From NCBI GenBank assembly GCA_026874595.1, contig CM049320.1, positions 39,370,714 to 39,434,713 of the forward strand: a stretch of DNA of 64,000 bases. The letters are read 5' to 3'. The stretch comes from Sipunculus nudus. Lineage: Eukaryota; Annelida; Sipuncula; Golfingiida; Sipunculidae. Under the pieces are notes generated by a model that worked only from the letters and a program-made list of their open reading frames with translations, was not told where the DNA came from and made no database searches. Below, one piece after another: positions 15,101 through 27,348 of the stretch. The first letter of the stretch is position 1; each line of letters starts with the position of its first letter. The position numbers and the translations under genes were made by a program.

Positions 15101-18100
15101 AGGCTGCAGACATCCATGCTAATATGCAACATACCTCACTCTATTTCCCCTTGCCACTCAATCCATGCCTCACTATCCGATTTTGCAGATACATGTAGTC
15201 ACTTGTCGGTTACCTGTATTCTAGTTTTAAAAGTTTACACATTTTTCTCTATTTTTGAGATATATAAATACAGACTAAATCTTGGCCTGTTGGTTAATCT
15301 GTTTGATGCTTCAGTTGAATGGGTATATACTACCATTCTGATGATAAAATTTCCTTTTGCAAATCTCTTCCCAGTCAGCTGAGCGTCATGACCCATGGGT
15401 CACTTGTTATTCACAAACATTTAAGTCTCTATGAGACTAAGATATGCATTGTCAGTGTTTCACAAAATAGTGGTTTATCTTACTGAGTAAACCTTTGTGA
15501 AAACTTCATTGGTTAGTGACACACTGGCTGAAATATGCAATACTGCAGCTCCTCATTTGGCAGATATTGTCATTTCATAGCTTTTTTGAAAACATCACAT
15601 AAATATTTATAACATATTTGGAACAGTCTCAGATCTTTTAAATGTTTCTATTTTCCTTACTTTTTATACACCAGTCCATGATGGGACGTATTATGGTGTA
15701 CCCACAATCCCTCAGTCCGTTAACTTGTAGTGTTGCTGCGATTACTAAACGGGGCTTTAATGGATTTCATGAAACTCACCAAAAGATTATTTCACCTGAA
15801 TTCCATTATAGGCAAAATCCCCACACATTAATAAGATTAGAGTTCACTAGGCTACTTTATGGTGTCGCCACAATAACTTACCAAGTTGCTCAACTGAATT
15901 ACATTCTCAGCAAAATTCACACATATTTAATGAGGTCAGAGATCACATGATATGTGACAGCGTATTATGCACCATTTGCGGTGCTCTTGTTTGTGTGCCA
16001 GTCTCACTGAGAGATCTTATTCTGGTATGGGCAGCAGCAGTATATCGGCACATCTATTCATCCATCCATCTATCTGTAAACCTTAGGTGTCACAGTGATA
16101 ACTTACCAGGATATTAATGGATTTTTATGAAACTTATACATGTTAAACTCATAAATATTTACCAAATCAATTTCTCACCTAAAACTAATTCTCCACAGAA
16201 TCAGTTTATAATTTATAGTGGCAGGAATCGGTTGTAAAATTGTATTTGATGATTGGAAAATAAAAAAAAACGACCAATGATCAATTATACATCGATTATT
16301 TTATGTAACGTCTATCTGACCATGAAATATACTGTATAGAATTAGACTAAAAATATTGAAAATTTATGTAATTCAGTCTTACTTAGAAATCACATTGAAA
16401 GGTCAGGGTAATGGCCAGGTTGTTCACACTTATTCATTACACAAGGTTAAACTCTAAGGCTGTTTGCTGTGTTTATGCACCGTCTTTCTTCTATCTCTGA
16501 CAGAATAAGAATATTTTATTGGGATAATATGACTTCTTTCCATGTCCACATATAATAATATTTTATCAGTTTTGCAAAAATACAGCCAATTTAATCGATT
16601 ACAAAAGAAAACAACCAGTCATCCATATAATTGATTGTCACACCACTAATATTTATATAGGGTCAGAGGTAACCAGGCTTCTATTATGTGTTGCTTTTAC
16701 CAAGATTTAATGAGTTTTGATTAAACTCTCTAATATAGACTATGAATATTTATCAACAAAGCATCTTGCCTGAATTTGATTCTCAGCAGAACCTGTGCAT
16801 ATATAATGAGGTCAGAGGTCACCTGACTTTGGTTTCATCTCTATGACTTATCAGATATTTGATGAAACCCACTTTGAAAGTTAAAAAAAAAATTGAAAAA
16901 AAAGTTTCATCTTGGGGAAAATCTATTCATATTTAATGAGGTCAGAGGTCACAAGACATAATATGGGCATATTTAAAACTTTGCATTACTCTTGTTAGAA
17001 AATACAGTAATATTTTTCTGCAAGATTATTAGCTCAGCTGACTATAAGTCATCTGAGCTATAGTCGTGGTCCATTGTCCTTCGTCCATCCGTCTGTCCGT
17101 CCGTCCGTCTGTAAGACTGGCACGTTTCGACACCTTTTTGGCATACTGTTAGATGTCCCCAAAATCTCCTACCATGCCGAAAATAGGGTCAATAGGAATT
17201 CTTTCCTTCGAGATATTAAGGAAAAACCTCAATTTTTTATTAGAAATCTATTTTCACACTTCAGGACTGCCTAATATCAAAACCACTCATCTGGTTTTCT
17301 TCATATTTACCATAAATATTCCTCTATATAGTTCCTATGTACATGCCAGTAATTAAGTCAGTATTATATAATTTAAAAAAGTTATGGGCCCAAACATAAT
17401 GGACTTTGTAAAAAAATCAGGAAGATATTTGGTCACTTAAGACCAAAAGTGTTAAAGGTAGGGACTTTTTTCCAGTAATACAACTTTAATTAATCAAAAT
17501 TTAATCGTATACCAAAAATTAGATCAAAATCTGTTAAATTTTTTTAAATATTGGCAAAAATATAAAATTGGTACCTTAAATTTTGCCCAAATTTGGCCAC
17601 AACACGTTTTTTTCCTGTAAGTACTGTGGATTTAATTTTCACAGCATGTATACACAAGGATTTAATCTGTTAAAATCTGAAATTTGAAAATAAAAGCTGC
17701 AAAATTAGGCTAGTTATTGAATTTTTTTGGAGGCTCTTGTTGTATTCCCTTACATTGTCAAGCAGTCCACTTTGATGACTGTAGGTCATTCAGTGCACAT
17801 CTCTATGCTCCCCAAGCTGTTGGCATAATTTTATTTTTTTAAATCTTCTACCTTACTGAAAATTGGGTCATTAGGACTTCGTTCCTTTGAAATATTAAGG
17901 AAAAAACTCCGTTTTCCATGAAAAAAGCCATTGTTACACTTCAAGGCTGCCTAATAACAAAACCACTGATCTGTTTTTGATCGTATTTAGTATTCACATT
18001 CTTTCATACATTTTCTATGAACATACCAAAAATTAGGGCAGTATTGGGTATTATTTTGAAGTTATGGGCCAAAACATAATGCAATTTTTTTAAAAATCAG

Positions 18101-21100
18101 GAAATATATTTACTCGCCTAACATGAGAATTGCTGAACCTAGAGATTTTTTTTCAGGAAAATAACTTTATATAATCAAGATTCAATTGTTTACCCAAAAT
18201 TTGATCTGAATTTTGCAAATTTTTCAAGTTATTAGCATAAATAAAAAATCAATACCTTAAATTTTGTCCAACTTTGGCACTGTTGATTTAATTTTCACAG
18301 CATATATACACAAGGATTTAATCCTTTAAAATCTGAAATTTCAAAGAAATTGATAGGAAAGAATAGATTTTATTCATGTTTTCATACACCATGTCAAGTG
18401 TTGTTTACATCTAGCCCACCTAGTAGTACAGCCTTCACTTGCATTATGTAACCCACCCGAGGCAGCTTGCCTTGGGTCAGCTTGGCCACTACCAGCAGGC
18501 TTCCCCTCTGCCCTGCACTCCCCCCCCCCCCCCAGAGGGTGCATAAACTAGATGAATGTTATTATTTTCTGTATTTGATTCATTCTTATTCTAGGCTATG
18601 CTACATTTTAGATTTTGTATTGTACCACCAGGGTTACAATTATTAAAGTGTACATTTAATTGTGTCCACAAAGTGGTGTATTGCTATGAAAGTGTGGATG
18701 TTCATCAGATAAGTAATTCCTTACTTCAGAAGAGTAAAAACTTCACCAGGTGTGAAATTGACTATTAATTTCAGTAATAAATTAAAACTGGGATAGTAAT
18801 TAGCACAATGATATTGTTTGTCCGTCATTCAACCAACAGTGTGTATACTTTATTTGAAAAGATTTTTATTTTGGTGAATAAAATTAAGCATGTACTGAAA
18901 ACTCAAATGTGCAAAACTTTTTAATAGTGATTCAAGGAATATTCTTGTAGATGCCATGTTGTGGCATTATTTTCTTTTAAATTCAGTTTAAAAATTTATG
19001 ATTTAAAAATAATAAAATATGTGTATGCATAATATGACCCAATATAAGCTACACTCTGGATATATGATGATTGCAACTTTTGCAACAATTCTAATATTTT
19101 AACTTATAGTTTCAGTTTTTTACTCTGTATATATAATGATTGCAACTTTTGCAACAATTCTAATATTTTAACTTATATTTTCAGGTTTTTTAATTAAAAA
19201 TTTATAAAACCTGTAAATAAAAAAATGATTCAGATAAAAACTTCTTAATGGAAAAAGTGGATATGCTTAAAAAAATAGGATTATATATAAACCTAAATGC
19301 ATTATTCCCTTGAAAGTGAAATAAAGGTATTAGTCCATTCTGTCAACTTGCCTGTCCATCTGTAAATTTTCATATGCATCACAGTATCTCAAAACTTTTA
19401 CTGTTTTACTTCATGAAAGTCTTGTCAGAGTATTAGTTTGGAATCATATATTTAGAACCTTACTATAACCAAGTAGGAGGGCCCCTTTCCTCATAGCTTT
19501 TCATATTCTTATATAAATGAAAAACATTACAATAGAATATTTCTACATCCACCTTTGTGCTGCCCTCACTTTTCCCTTCTCCGCACCCCATTCCAAAGTC
19601 AGCCTCAGTAAGCAAGAACAAGATGAATCAGATATATTCATACTTTAATATTTTGTATAACTATTCGTCCGTAGGTACCTATGTACATGCCAGAAATTAT
19701 GTCAATATTGTGTAATATGTAGACATAGTGGGCATCACAATAATGTACCTTGTCAAGACTAAAGAGATATTGTGTCATACAGTCACAAATTCATAAATCA
19801 CTTCATCAGCATAGTTAATCATAACATCATATCTGTCAAATTGAAAGCTTGCAGACTACCATACACTTTAGATCCTTCAACAAATAGCCTTATCATCATT
19901 CTACTACTACTTATTACTGCTGTCATTGCATTCATATTTGCTCAAATATATCACAATTTTCAACCCCTCCTAAATAAATAAAAAATAAACCACTATATTT
20001 GACTCTATTAATCCATCAGTCAGGTTATTTCATTTATCATTTACTCACATATTACATTACATTCCTTTATAATAGCCCAACATGTCCATGATATTCATAA
20101 GCTTTATCGACTCGATATAGTATCACAGTGGAGAAACATTTATAGTCCAATCACGATCAGCTGAGCGCCGTGACCCATGGGTCCCTTGTTTTCTTTTTGC
20201 TTGTGTGTGACAGCACAAAAATACAGTGATGAGGAGAATCTTCAGTTATAGATCCTCAGAGTTAATGATACATGTATTTTGTATTTGACAGGGATCTGTG
20301 TGAGTCCGTTGGATGCCAGTATTATTTCTCTGTGGATGGTGACACGCAGATAGAAGATAAGAAAACACTTCAGAAGCTGATACAGAAGAACAGGTGAGTG
20401 TAAAGTAAGAATCACGACACACTACTTTTCATAAGTAGAGCTTTTTTTAACTGAAACTGGGTTTGTTAAAAGCCAGCTATTTACCTGCCCTTTCTGTAGA
20501 ATTAGTGATTTCTGGCTTATTCTCAGTAAATTTTAATGAACTGCAGCAGGGTTCCTGTGGGGCCTTAAAAAGACTTATTTTTTAATTTGGTATTTTTAAT
20601 GATTTGAAAAGGCCTTGAAATGCCAGGTATCCTGACAAAGGTCTTAAAATGGTCTTCAATTTGATTTAACCAATCCTGATATAATGAATGTGCACAAACA
20701 GGTGATCAAAAGTTAACTTGAGGCAGTTGCCACAGGTACTTGTCAAAGAAAGATCTCCATAGATTATCAGGTCACACTATCATGAGACCAGTCCCAGCTT
20801 GTAGTGATAACCATTTGAGATCTTCAGAAGTTTAAATGCACGGTAGGGCCATTAAAGAATTCTGTGTATAAAAGGGTCTTGAATTTTCTGTCAGCTGGTC
20901 TTAAAAGACTTAATAAGGTCCTAAATTTGCTTTGCCAAGAGGTGCAGGAAACCTGTGTAGGTAATTCCTGTTAAAAAAAAATTCTTATTTTACCCCTGTG
21001 ACATGTGTGAGATTGTTTATCTGTAAGTTGTTGGTAAACATGGTACGTGCACCAATGTTGACAAACAGAAAAACCATGTAACATACTGGTGTGTGGTTGC

Positions 21101-24100
21101 ATATGCATGGAAATGGAAAGGCCCTTTTCTCTAATACTAAATTCATCATAGGGTATTCAATACACTTTGCGTTCAACCTGCACCAGAAAAAAGGCACATT
21201 CAGTACCATATTCAATAGGTTTTTGAGTGGCTCTGCTGTAATTGTTAGCAGTTATGGCACATGTGTGGATATATGTATATATTGCGTAAAAGGTATTTGA
21301 TAGGCAAACAGTTAACATCTTTTCACACTGTATTGATGCAGTTACTGTATTAATGAAACTAATGCCTGATGGTATTCTAGTGATGCAGGTCAAACGAGAA
21401 TTAATACTGATGTAGTGTGAGCGGAACATGGAGTTAAAGGCAATAAAAAAGTATTTGATATTGTATTCAGTGAATACAGTTGCAGTGGTAACAAGACATA
21501 ATTGTAATGATTGGATGTGGGTGCTAAATCAGACACTGATTGGCATCATGTATCTGTGTTTCTGCAGGACTGTGATCGCGCCACTATTCAGCAGACCCGG
21601 CAAACTGTGGAGTAACTTCTGGGGAGCACTGAATGCAGAGGGGTACTATCAGCGTTCTGATGATTATGTGGAAATCCTTACTAGGAAAAGAGAGTGAGTA
21701 TTCTAGAAATAGTTTAATCTATGGTTTGAGGGAAAAATTACAGCCAAACAGTCAGTTAACAGAAAATGTGATCTATGTTTGTAATCAGGAACTTTTCTTT
21801 GCTGTCAGTAGGAGTATTCCATTTATTTCATATATTTTTTTTTTTTTGCAACAGGGATCTGATTCACAGTCTAGCATACTTAGCCTGAGGAGTTTATAGA
21901 CTGGAGATCCAACTCCATGAAGCCATGCCTGCAGGTCCAGCACTCACATGTCAGCCAAGTGCTAATTGCAATAAAGATGTTGGGGGGGGGGGCAAGGAAC
22001 AAGACTGCTTATGCAAGAGCCTCCCCCCAACCTCAAATATTAACATATATTCTATTTACAATTTTTAAATTTTATTTTATTTTGCATCCAAAGATTTATA
22101 TGTTTTTAAGTGTCCTAATGTCTCTTTATCTTTGCTCTCTTTTTGAGTCTCTGCCAGTTTACATTTCTTTTTAAGGAATATGAGCAAATAAATGCAGTAA
22201 ATGGAATATACAGTTGGATGCTTTTGGCTCAGATGATGCTAAATCAGTTGAGGCTTACTTAGATTCAGCAACTGCCTGGTGTCTGCGGTCTTTTAATCTT
22301 TTCTGTACAATAGATCACATTGTTTTGACACAGTTGGACATATAGGTTATGAAATTTGACTTAGAGTTAGATGGGCATAAGTTCTCACAGTATCCACAAA
22401 CTAGTTCACCTGATGTTTTGCGATAGTTCTTAAAAAATATATTTTGGTTGCCACAACAAAATAGCTTTTATCAAAGGAGGTCATGTTATGATTTATGATG
22501 AACCAAAAAGGATGGTGTTAGTTCAAGTTTCCATATCTGTGTATTCATGTAATGTAGGAGGGACATGTGTGATGTAACAATAGTGTGAGAACAAATATCA
22601 CTGTGACTTCATGACTAAAAATCATCAAATGTAAGTAGTTTCAGATCGTCATCTTATGACGTCATTAATATGTCACAAGATGGTACATACAGTATGTTCA
22701 TTCATATTTCTCTCTGATTATTCATATGGAATAAATACACGGGAGAGCATTATTTTGCTTTTAGATAATGAAATTGCCACATTTGTCTGATTTACCTCCA
22801 AGGTAAATAAAGGTAAGCTTTAATGCATTGTATGAAAATTATCATGAAAATGAGGTGGACAGGGTTGGGGGAAAGGAGAATAGTTATAAAAGTAGCCAGG
22901 TGTGCTTCATTTGTACACTTGTTTGTCTTTCTCAGGGGCCAGTGGAATGTCCCCTACATGGCAGATATTTTCCTCGTACATGCCAACAGAATTCCACTTC
23001 TGAAGGGAGGTTACATTGATGGTGACCTTGACCCAGATATGGCTCTCTGCAAGAGGATGAGGGAAAAGGTGAAGTGAATACAATGGATATCATTGTAGTT
23101 GACCTTCGGCTACTCTTGGTCACTGTTGCTAAGGACCTGATGATTTAAGATAAAATATGCATGATTTTGACATAACAAAGCACATTTAGTATGTTTCTGC
23201 CAATCAGGAACAGTTACAATTTTGTATGCATATGGAAGTATTTCATTTGCACATGAATATATATGTTGCATTTGCATATTTCATGTATGTTGTTACAATG
23301 GCATATGAAACTGTTGCATTTGCATATAATATTGATACATTTGCACATGAAAATGTCGCATTTGCATATGATTTTGTAACATTTGCATATGAAAATATTG
23401 CATTTATAAATGAAATCATATTACACCAGCACATAAGTGTAAAGTATTAAAAAGAGTTTAAAATAATTCTCATCATCCTAGGCATGCCCAGGGACTTCAT
23501 GGAAGTGATTCTCGTGGCTTTATTTTACTTTTCTTTTTATTAAAGTGCTTTATAATATTCATTATCAGTTTTATGATAAGTTTTACCCATGTTATTTTGT
23601 CATGTACCAAATGTTCACAATCACAGGGGAGTTTTATCCCTTGTTGTTTAGCAGCTAAATGTTGATGAATATAACTGGCCTGGCACCAGTCCTTGTCACT
23701 GAGTATTTAACATGCCTTGCCACAGAGCTGATAACTTGGATTAACAGGTTTGAATATGGTATCTACTTCAATCATATTGGCCTTTTACAGGTCATTGTAA
23801 ATGACAGGGATGTTGGAGAACTCCCTGTTCTAGCCTAATTAGTGACATGATTGGTTGTTACATTATTGCAAAAAAAAAATAACTTTAGGTAAGGCTAATA
23901 AAAATGCATACTGTAATGTCTGCATTAATTTGTATCCTGTGTTACTTCATACACACTATTTTCTTCAGAAGGATATTTTCTAAATAGTCTGTTATAATTT
24001 GAATACGCAAATGCTGTTGCGATATTAGGGGATTCCCCGTGATGACATCTTGCGTGATGGGACTGTTGCTAATGTGCCAGCAATGTTTTGTTTAATCCTT

Positions 24101-27100
24101 ATTGAGTCATATTATGCTTGCTGTCTAGTTTTTAGGTCTCTTTATTTATTAACCATTGTAGGAGCATTGGGAAGAGAATATGTAAAATAATCTTATTTCC
24201 TGCCATATACTAATTTTTCATAATTTTTCTTTAATAATTAACAGTAAGAAAATAAATTATTATTCCTGTACAAACTGAAATAGACATTACAGTATAATGT
24301 GGAGGGGATAACCTTCTCGTAACAATTTGCAAAAAGCTAACTTAATTGTGTGTTAATGTTATATTTACAGGGCATATTTATGTACCTCGACAACACTGAG
24401 TATTTAGGCCATTTGGTGGACAGCGAAGGATACCCAACTCATCATCTACATAATGATCTCTATATGGGCATGTCTAATAAATATGTAAGTATACGAACAC
24501 AGAAAGAACATTCCCCAGTTGGATTATTGAAATTTATGAATCACCCAAAATTGTATTTCTGAGACTGAAAATGATATATGATTATTATGAGAAAAAAAAT
24601 ATTTCTTAAGGAAGTAATTAAGTTTATAATGCTAGAATTTTTTTTATTCTTTGTACACATAGTCAATGAAGTTACAACTGATAATAAGCCATTCCACAGA
24701 AATTTAAATAACTTATATGAGCAGTTTGCAAAGATTGCATGCTTTTAGAATTTTGCAGTGTTGTTTTTTATGAAATTATAGAATTTTAATATTTGGATTA
24801 GATTTTTGATTCATTTTTCCTCACTGGAGAATTCCCATTTTTATTTCATTGTCAAATATGGGACAAAAATAAACATTGTGTAATTGTTTGTATAAAATTA
24901 TAGCCATTGGCATCCTGTGTTGAAACAACTTAAATGTATAATTAAACAGTAAATTAGTCAAAAGTGTTTTATTTCATATCGATTTCTGATGATTATACAA
25001 ATTTTGAATTACTCTTACTTCCAGACATGGGAGAAGAAATACATACATCCCAACTACACTCGCATAAGGAATCAATACACAGAGGTTGATCAGGTCAGGA
25101 TCAAGAACAGTTTCATTTCTCTCAGCCATGACTGTTTAATGTCTACATGTTTATCCTAAAATATAAAGATAAAAGATATAACTACATACCTGGCATTTAA
25201 GCTATGTTGATTTTCAGTTAAACTTGATTTCATTATGGGTGCTTACATCTGTATAAGTATAATATTTGCTGAAACAGCTTTTAGTGAAAACTTTATTACT
25301 ATTCTTCTACCCTATTCTGAGCCCTAAGAAGTAATTAACGCTTGTCACTTACTTGTGTATAGATGTGTAAGAGTCTTTGCAATCTGTCCAGTGTCTGTGA
25401 ATCTTGTTCTGGTGTACAAAATTACCTGATATGACATACTTTTCCTGTTGTTGAGTACTACGCCAAAGGGGTTAAAATTTATCTTGGTTGCACAAGAGTC
25501 CACAAACTAGTATTATTCATTTTTTTAGGTGCACCAGGTAGCTTATGTGAGAAAAGTGTATTGCGCACAATGGACGCACAGTTTCCATACACATATCTGA
25601 ACATTAATGCTACATAACTGGAAGTGGTGTCATGTAGCATTGTACTTCAATTCTATTTAGAAAAAAATGGAAAAACTATTAGTGATATATGTATGCCCAA
25701 GAGTCATTTCCCCTATCCTCTTCAACTCTGGGGGGAAACAATCAAATAAAGTATGCCACATCAGGTAGTCCATATCAGGATTTTTTTAGTACTCAATAAC
25801 ATGTGTAGGCTGGTGAAGGAATAGTGAATTTGTGTGCATCCATTAAGAATAGATCTATACAGAATTCTGATTGTCAAATTTTGTGATTGACTAGATGAAG
25901 ACCAAGTAGACCCACTATTATGGCAGCCTAATCATGTGGTGAAACATTTCTGTGCATATCAAATCTAAATGTATATAGGACAGTTTGCAAGTTAGGGTTC
26001 AAGCCTTTTGTTCCAGGGTTCTCAACAAGTAACCAGCAATCAATATTATATTTAATGGTGTAACATTCTGTGAAAGGCAAGGAATGTTTATTGAAAGTTG
26101 AATGAAGACCTCTTAAGAAATATTTAACTGTTAGGGATGCAAGGATAATGATAATTTTGGTTTAATATACCTTCATGATTTTAAAAATAACTCAGTTAAT
26201 TTTATTTTTGAGAAAAAGCATCTTGTTATCTACACTTGTCATACTTATGGCAGTCAAATACATTTGACATCTGCTTTTTGGGTGATGTCATGTAAAATGA
26301 CCAGCTGAATGGACGCTGGCTACTTGTGTCTTAGCTGTCAGAAAATGGGTTAGAGTCAAGAGAGATGAAAAATATAAACTTGAAATTCAACGAACAAATC
26401 TTTACTGCCATATCAGGCTATGTTTTAATATTCTTGTACAATATTCTGTCAATTTACACAAAAATATGACTTTCCAGAAATTTATCAACCAAGAACAGGT
26501 GTACGTTGAGGGTGGACAGAGGATATACAGGAGTCTTTAATAATGCAAACCTTCATTTGTAGCCATGCCCTGACGTTTACTGGTTTCCCATGACAACCAT
26601 TAAATTTTGCGATCACCTTGTTGAAGAGATGGAGAATTTTGGCCAGTGGTCTAACGGTCAAAACAAGGTAAGAGGAGGTTTTATCATACACCTTTTTTTT
26701 TTTTTTTTCTTTTTTTTTTTTTTGCCTCAGATTTTTTCTTTGACTTAAAAGTTCACTTGATATTTCATCATAGGCGAATTTTTTTTTAATGTCAAACAAA
26801 CAATCAATTACAAATACTTATACATAGTTCAAGGTACATTATGATACAATGTACCGGTTTTATCATACACCTGTCTTTTAGAAGGGTTGTTATAAGGCAC
26901 AGGAGCGTCCGTCCATCTGTACGTCTCCCCGTTAATCTTGACGTCACCATGATAGTTTCCAGAATTTTAATGGATATTCAGGAACCTCACTATAAATATT
27001 TACTTATACAGTACCTTGCTTAAGTTTGATTATCAGCAAAATCTGTGCATATTTACTGGGGTCAGAGGTCAGCTAACTCCTTTGTGGTGTCACTGTGGTG

Positions 27101-27301
27101 ATTTACCAGAAGTTCAATGGATTTTGGTAGAACTCATAATGCTCTTTGGAGCACACAAAGGAGTATTCTTTGAAAAAAAAATCTCTTGACATTTAGTAAC
27201 TGCAAACTTCAGATATATATATATATATATATTTATACTGCAAGCACTGGAACCTACTTAGTTCTTTATATATATATAAACCGTGTTGTTTTTCTCCAGA
27301 G

Positions 27302-27348
<47 letters not shown>

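Larger units (their letters stand above)
12007..15408 (+). mobile_element. HINE/pearl-like non-autonomous element, family 1 copy 1 (interrupted)
   Basis: The 5' hairpin 12007-12035 has arms AGCTCAG/CTGAGCT and TGACT/AGTCA around loop GAA. A GTCC-rich microsatellite follows (12051-12091), then a tandem core of about 340-bp units. At the 3' end CAGTCAGCTGAGC (15372-15384) is the exact inverse complement of the 5' GCTCAGCTGACTG, followed by palindrome TGACCCATGGGTCA (15389-15402) and CTTGTT. Internal short ORFs are unrelated to transposases. The architecture fits Helentron-associated elements; the autonomous partner is not in this window. Interrupted from about 14071 to 15208 by another element. 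Confidence 0.7.

Noticed and set aside
23226-23450. Overlapping ORFs on both strands with a repeated F-A-Y-E-N type peptide.
   Set aside because: Both are by-products of the 21-bp minisatellite, which stays open in frame on either strand.
27213-27346. Long AT dinucleotide runs as a possible replication origin or matrix attachment site.
   Set aside because: Simple microsatellites of this kind are common in AT-rich introns; nothing else supports a function.
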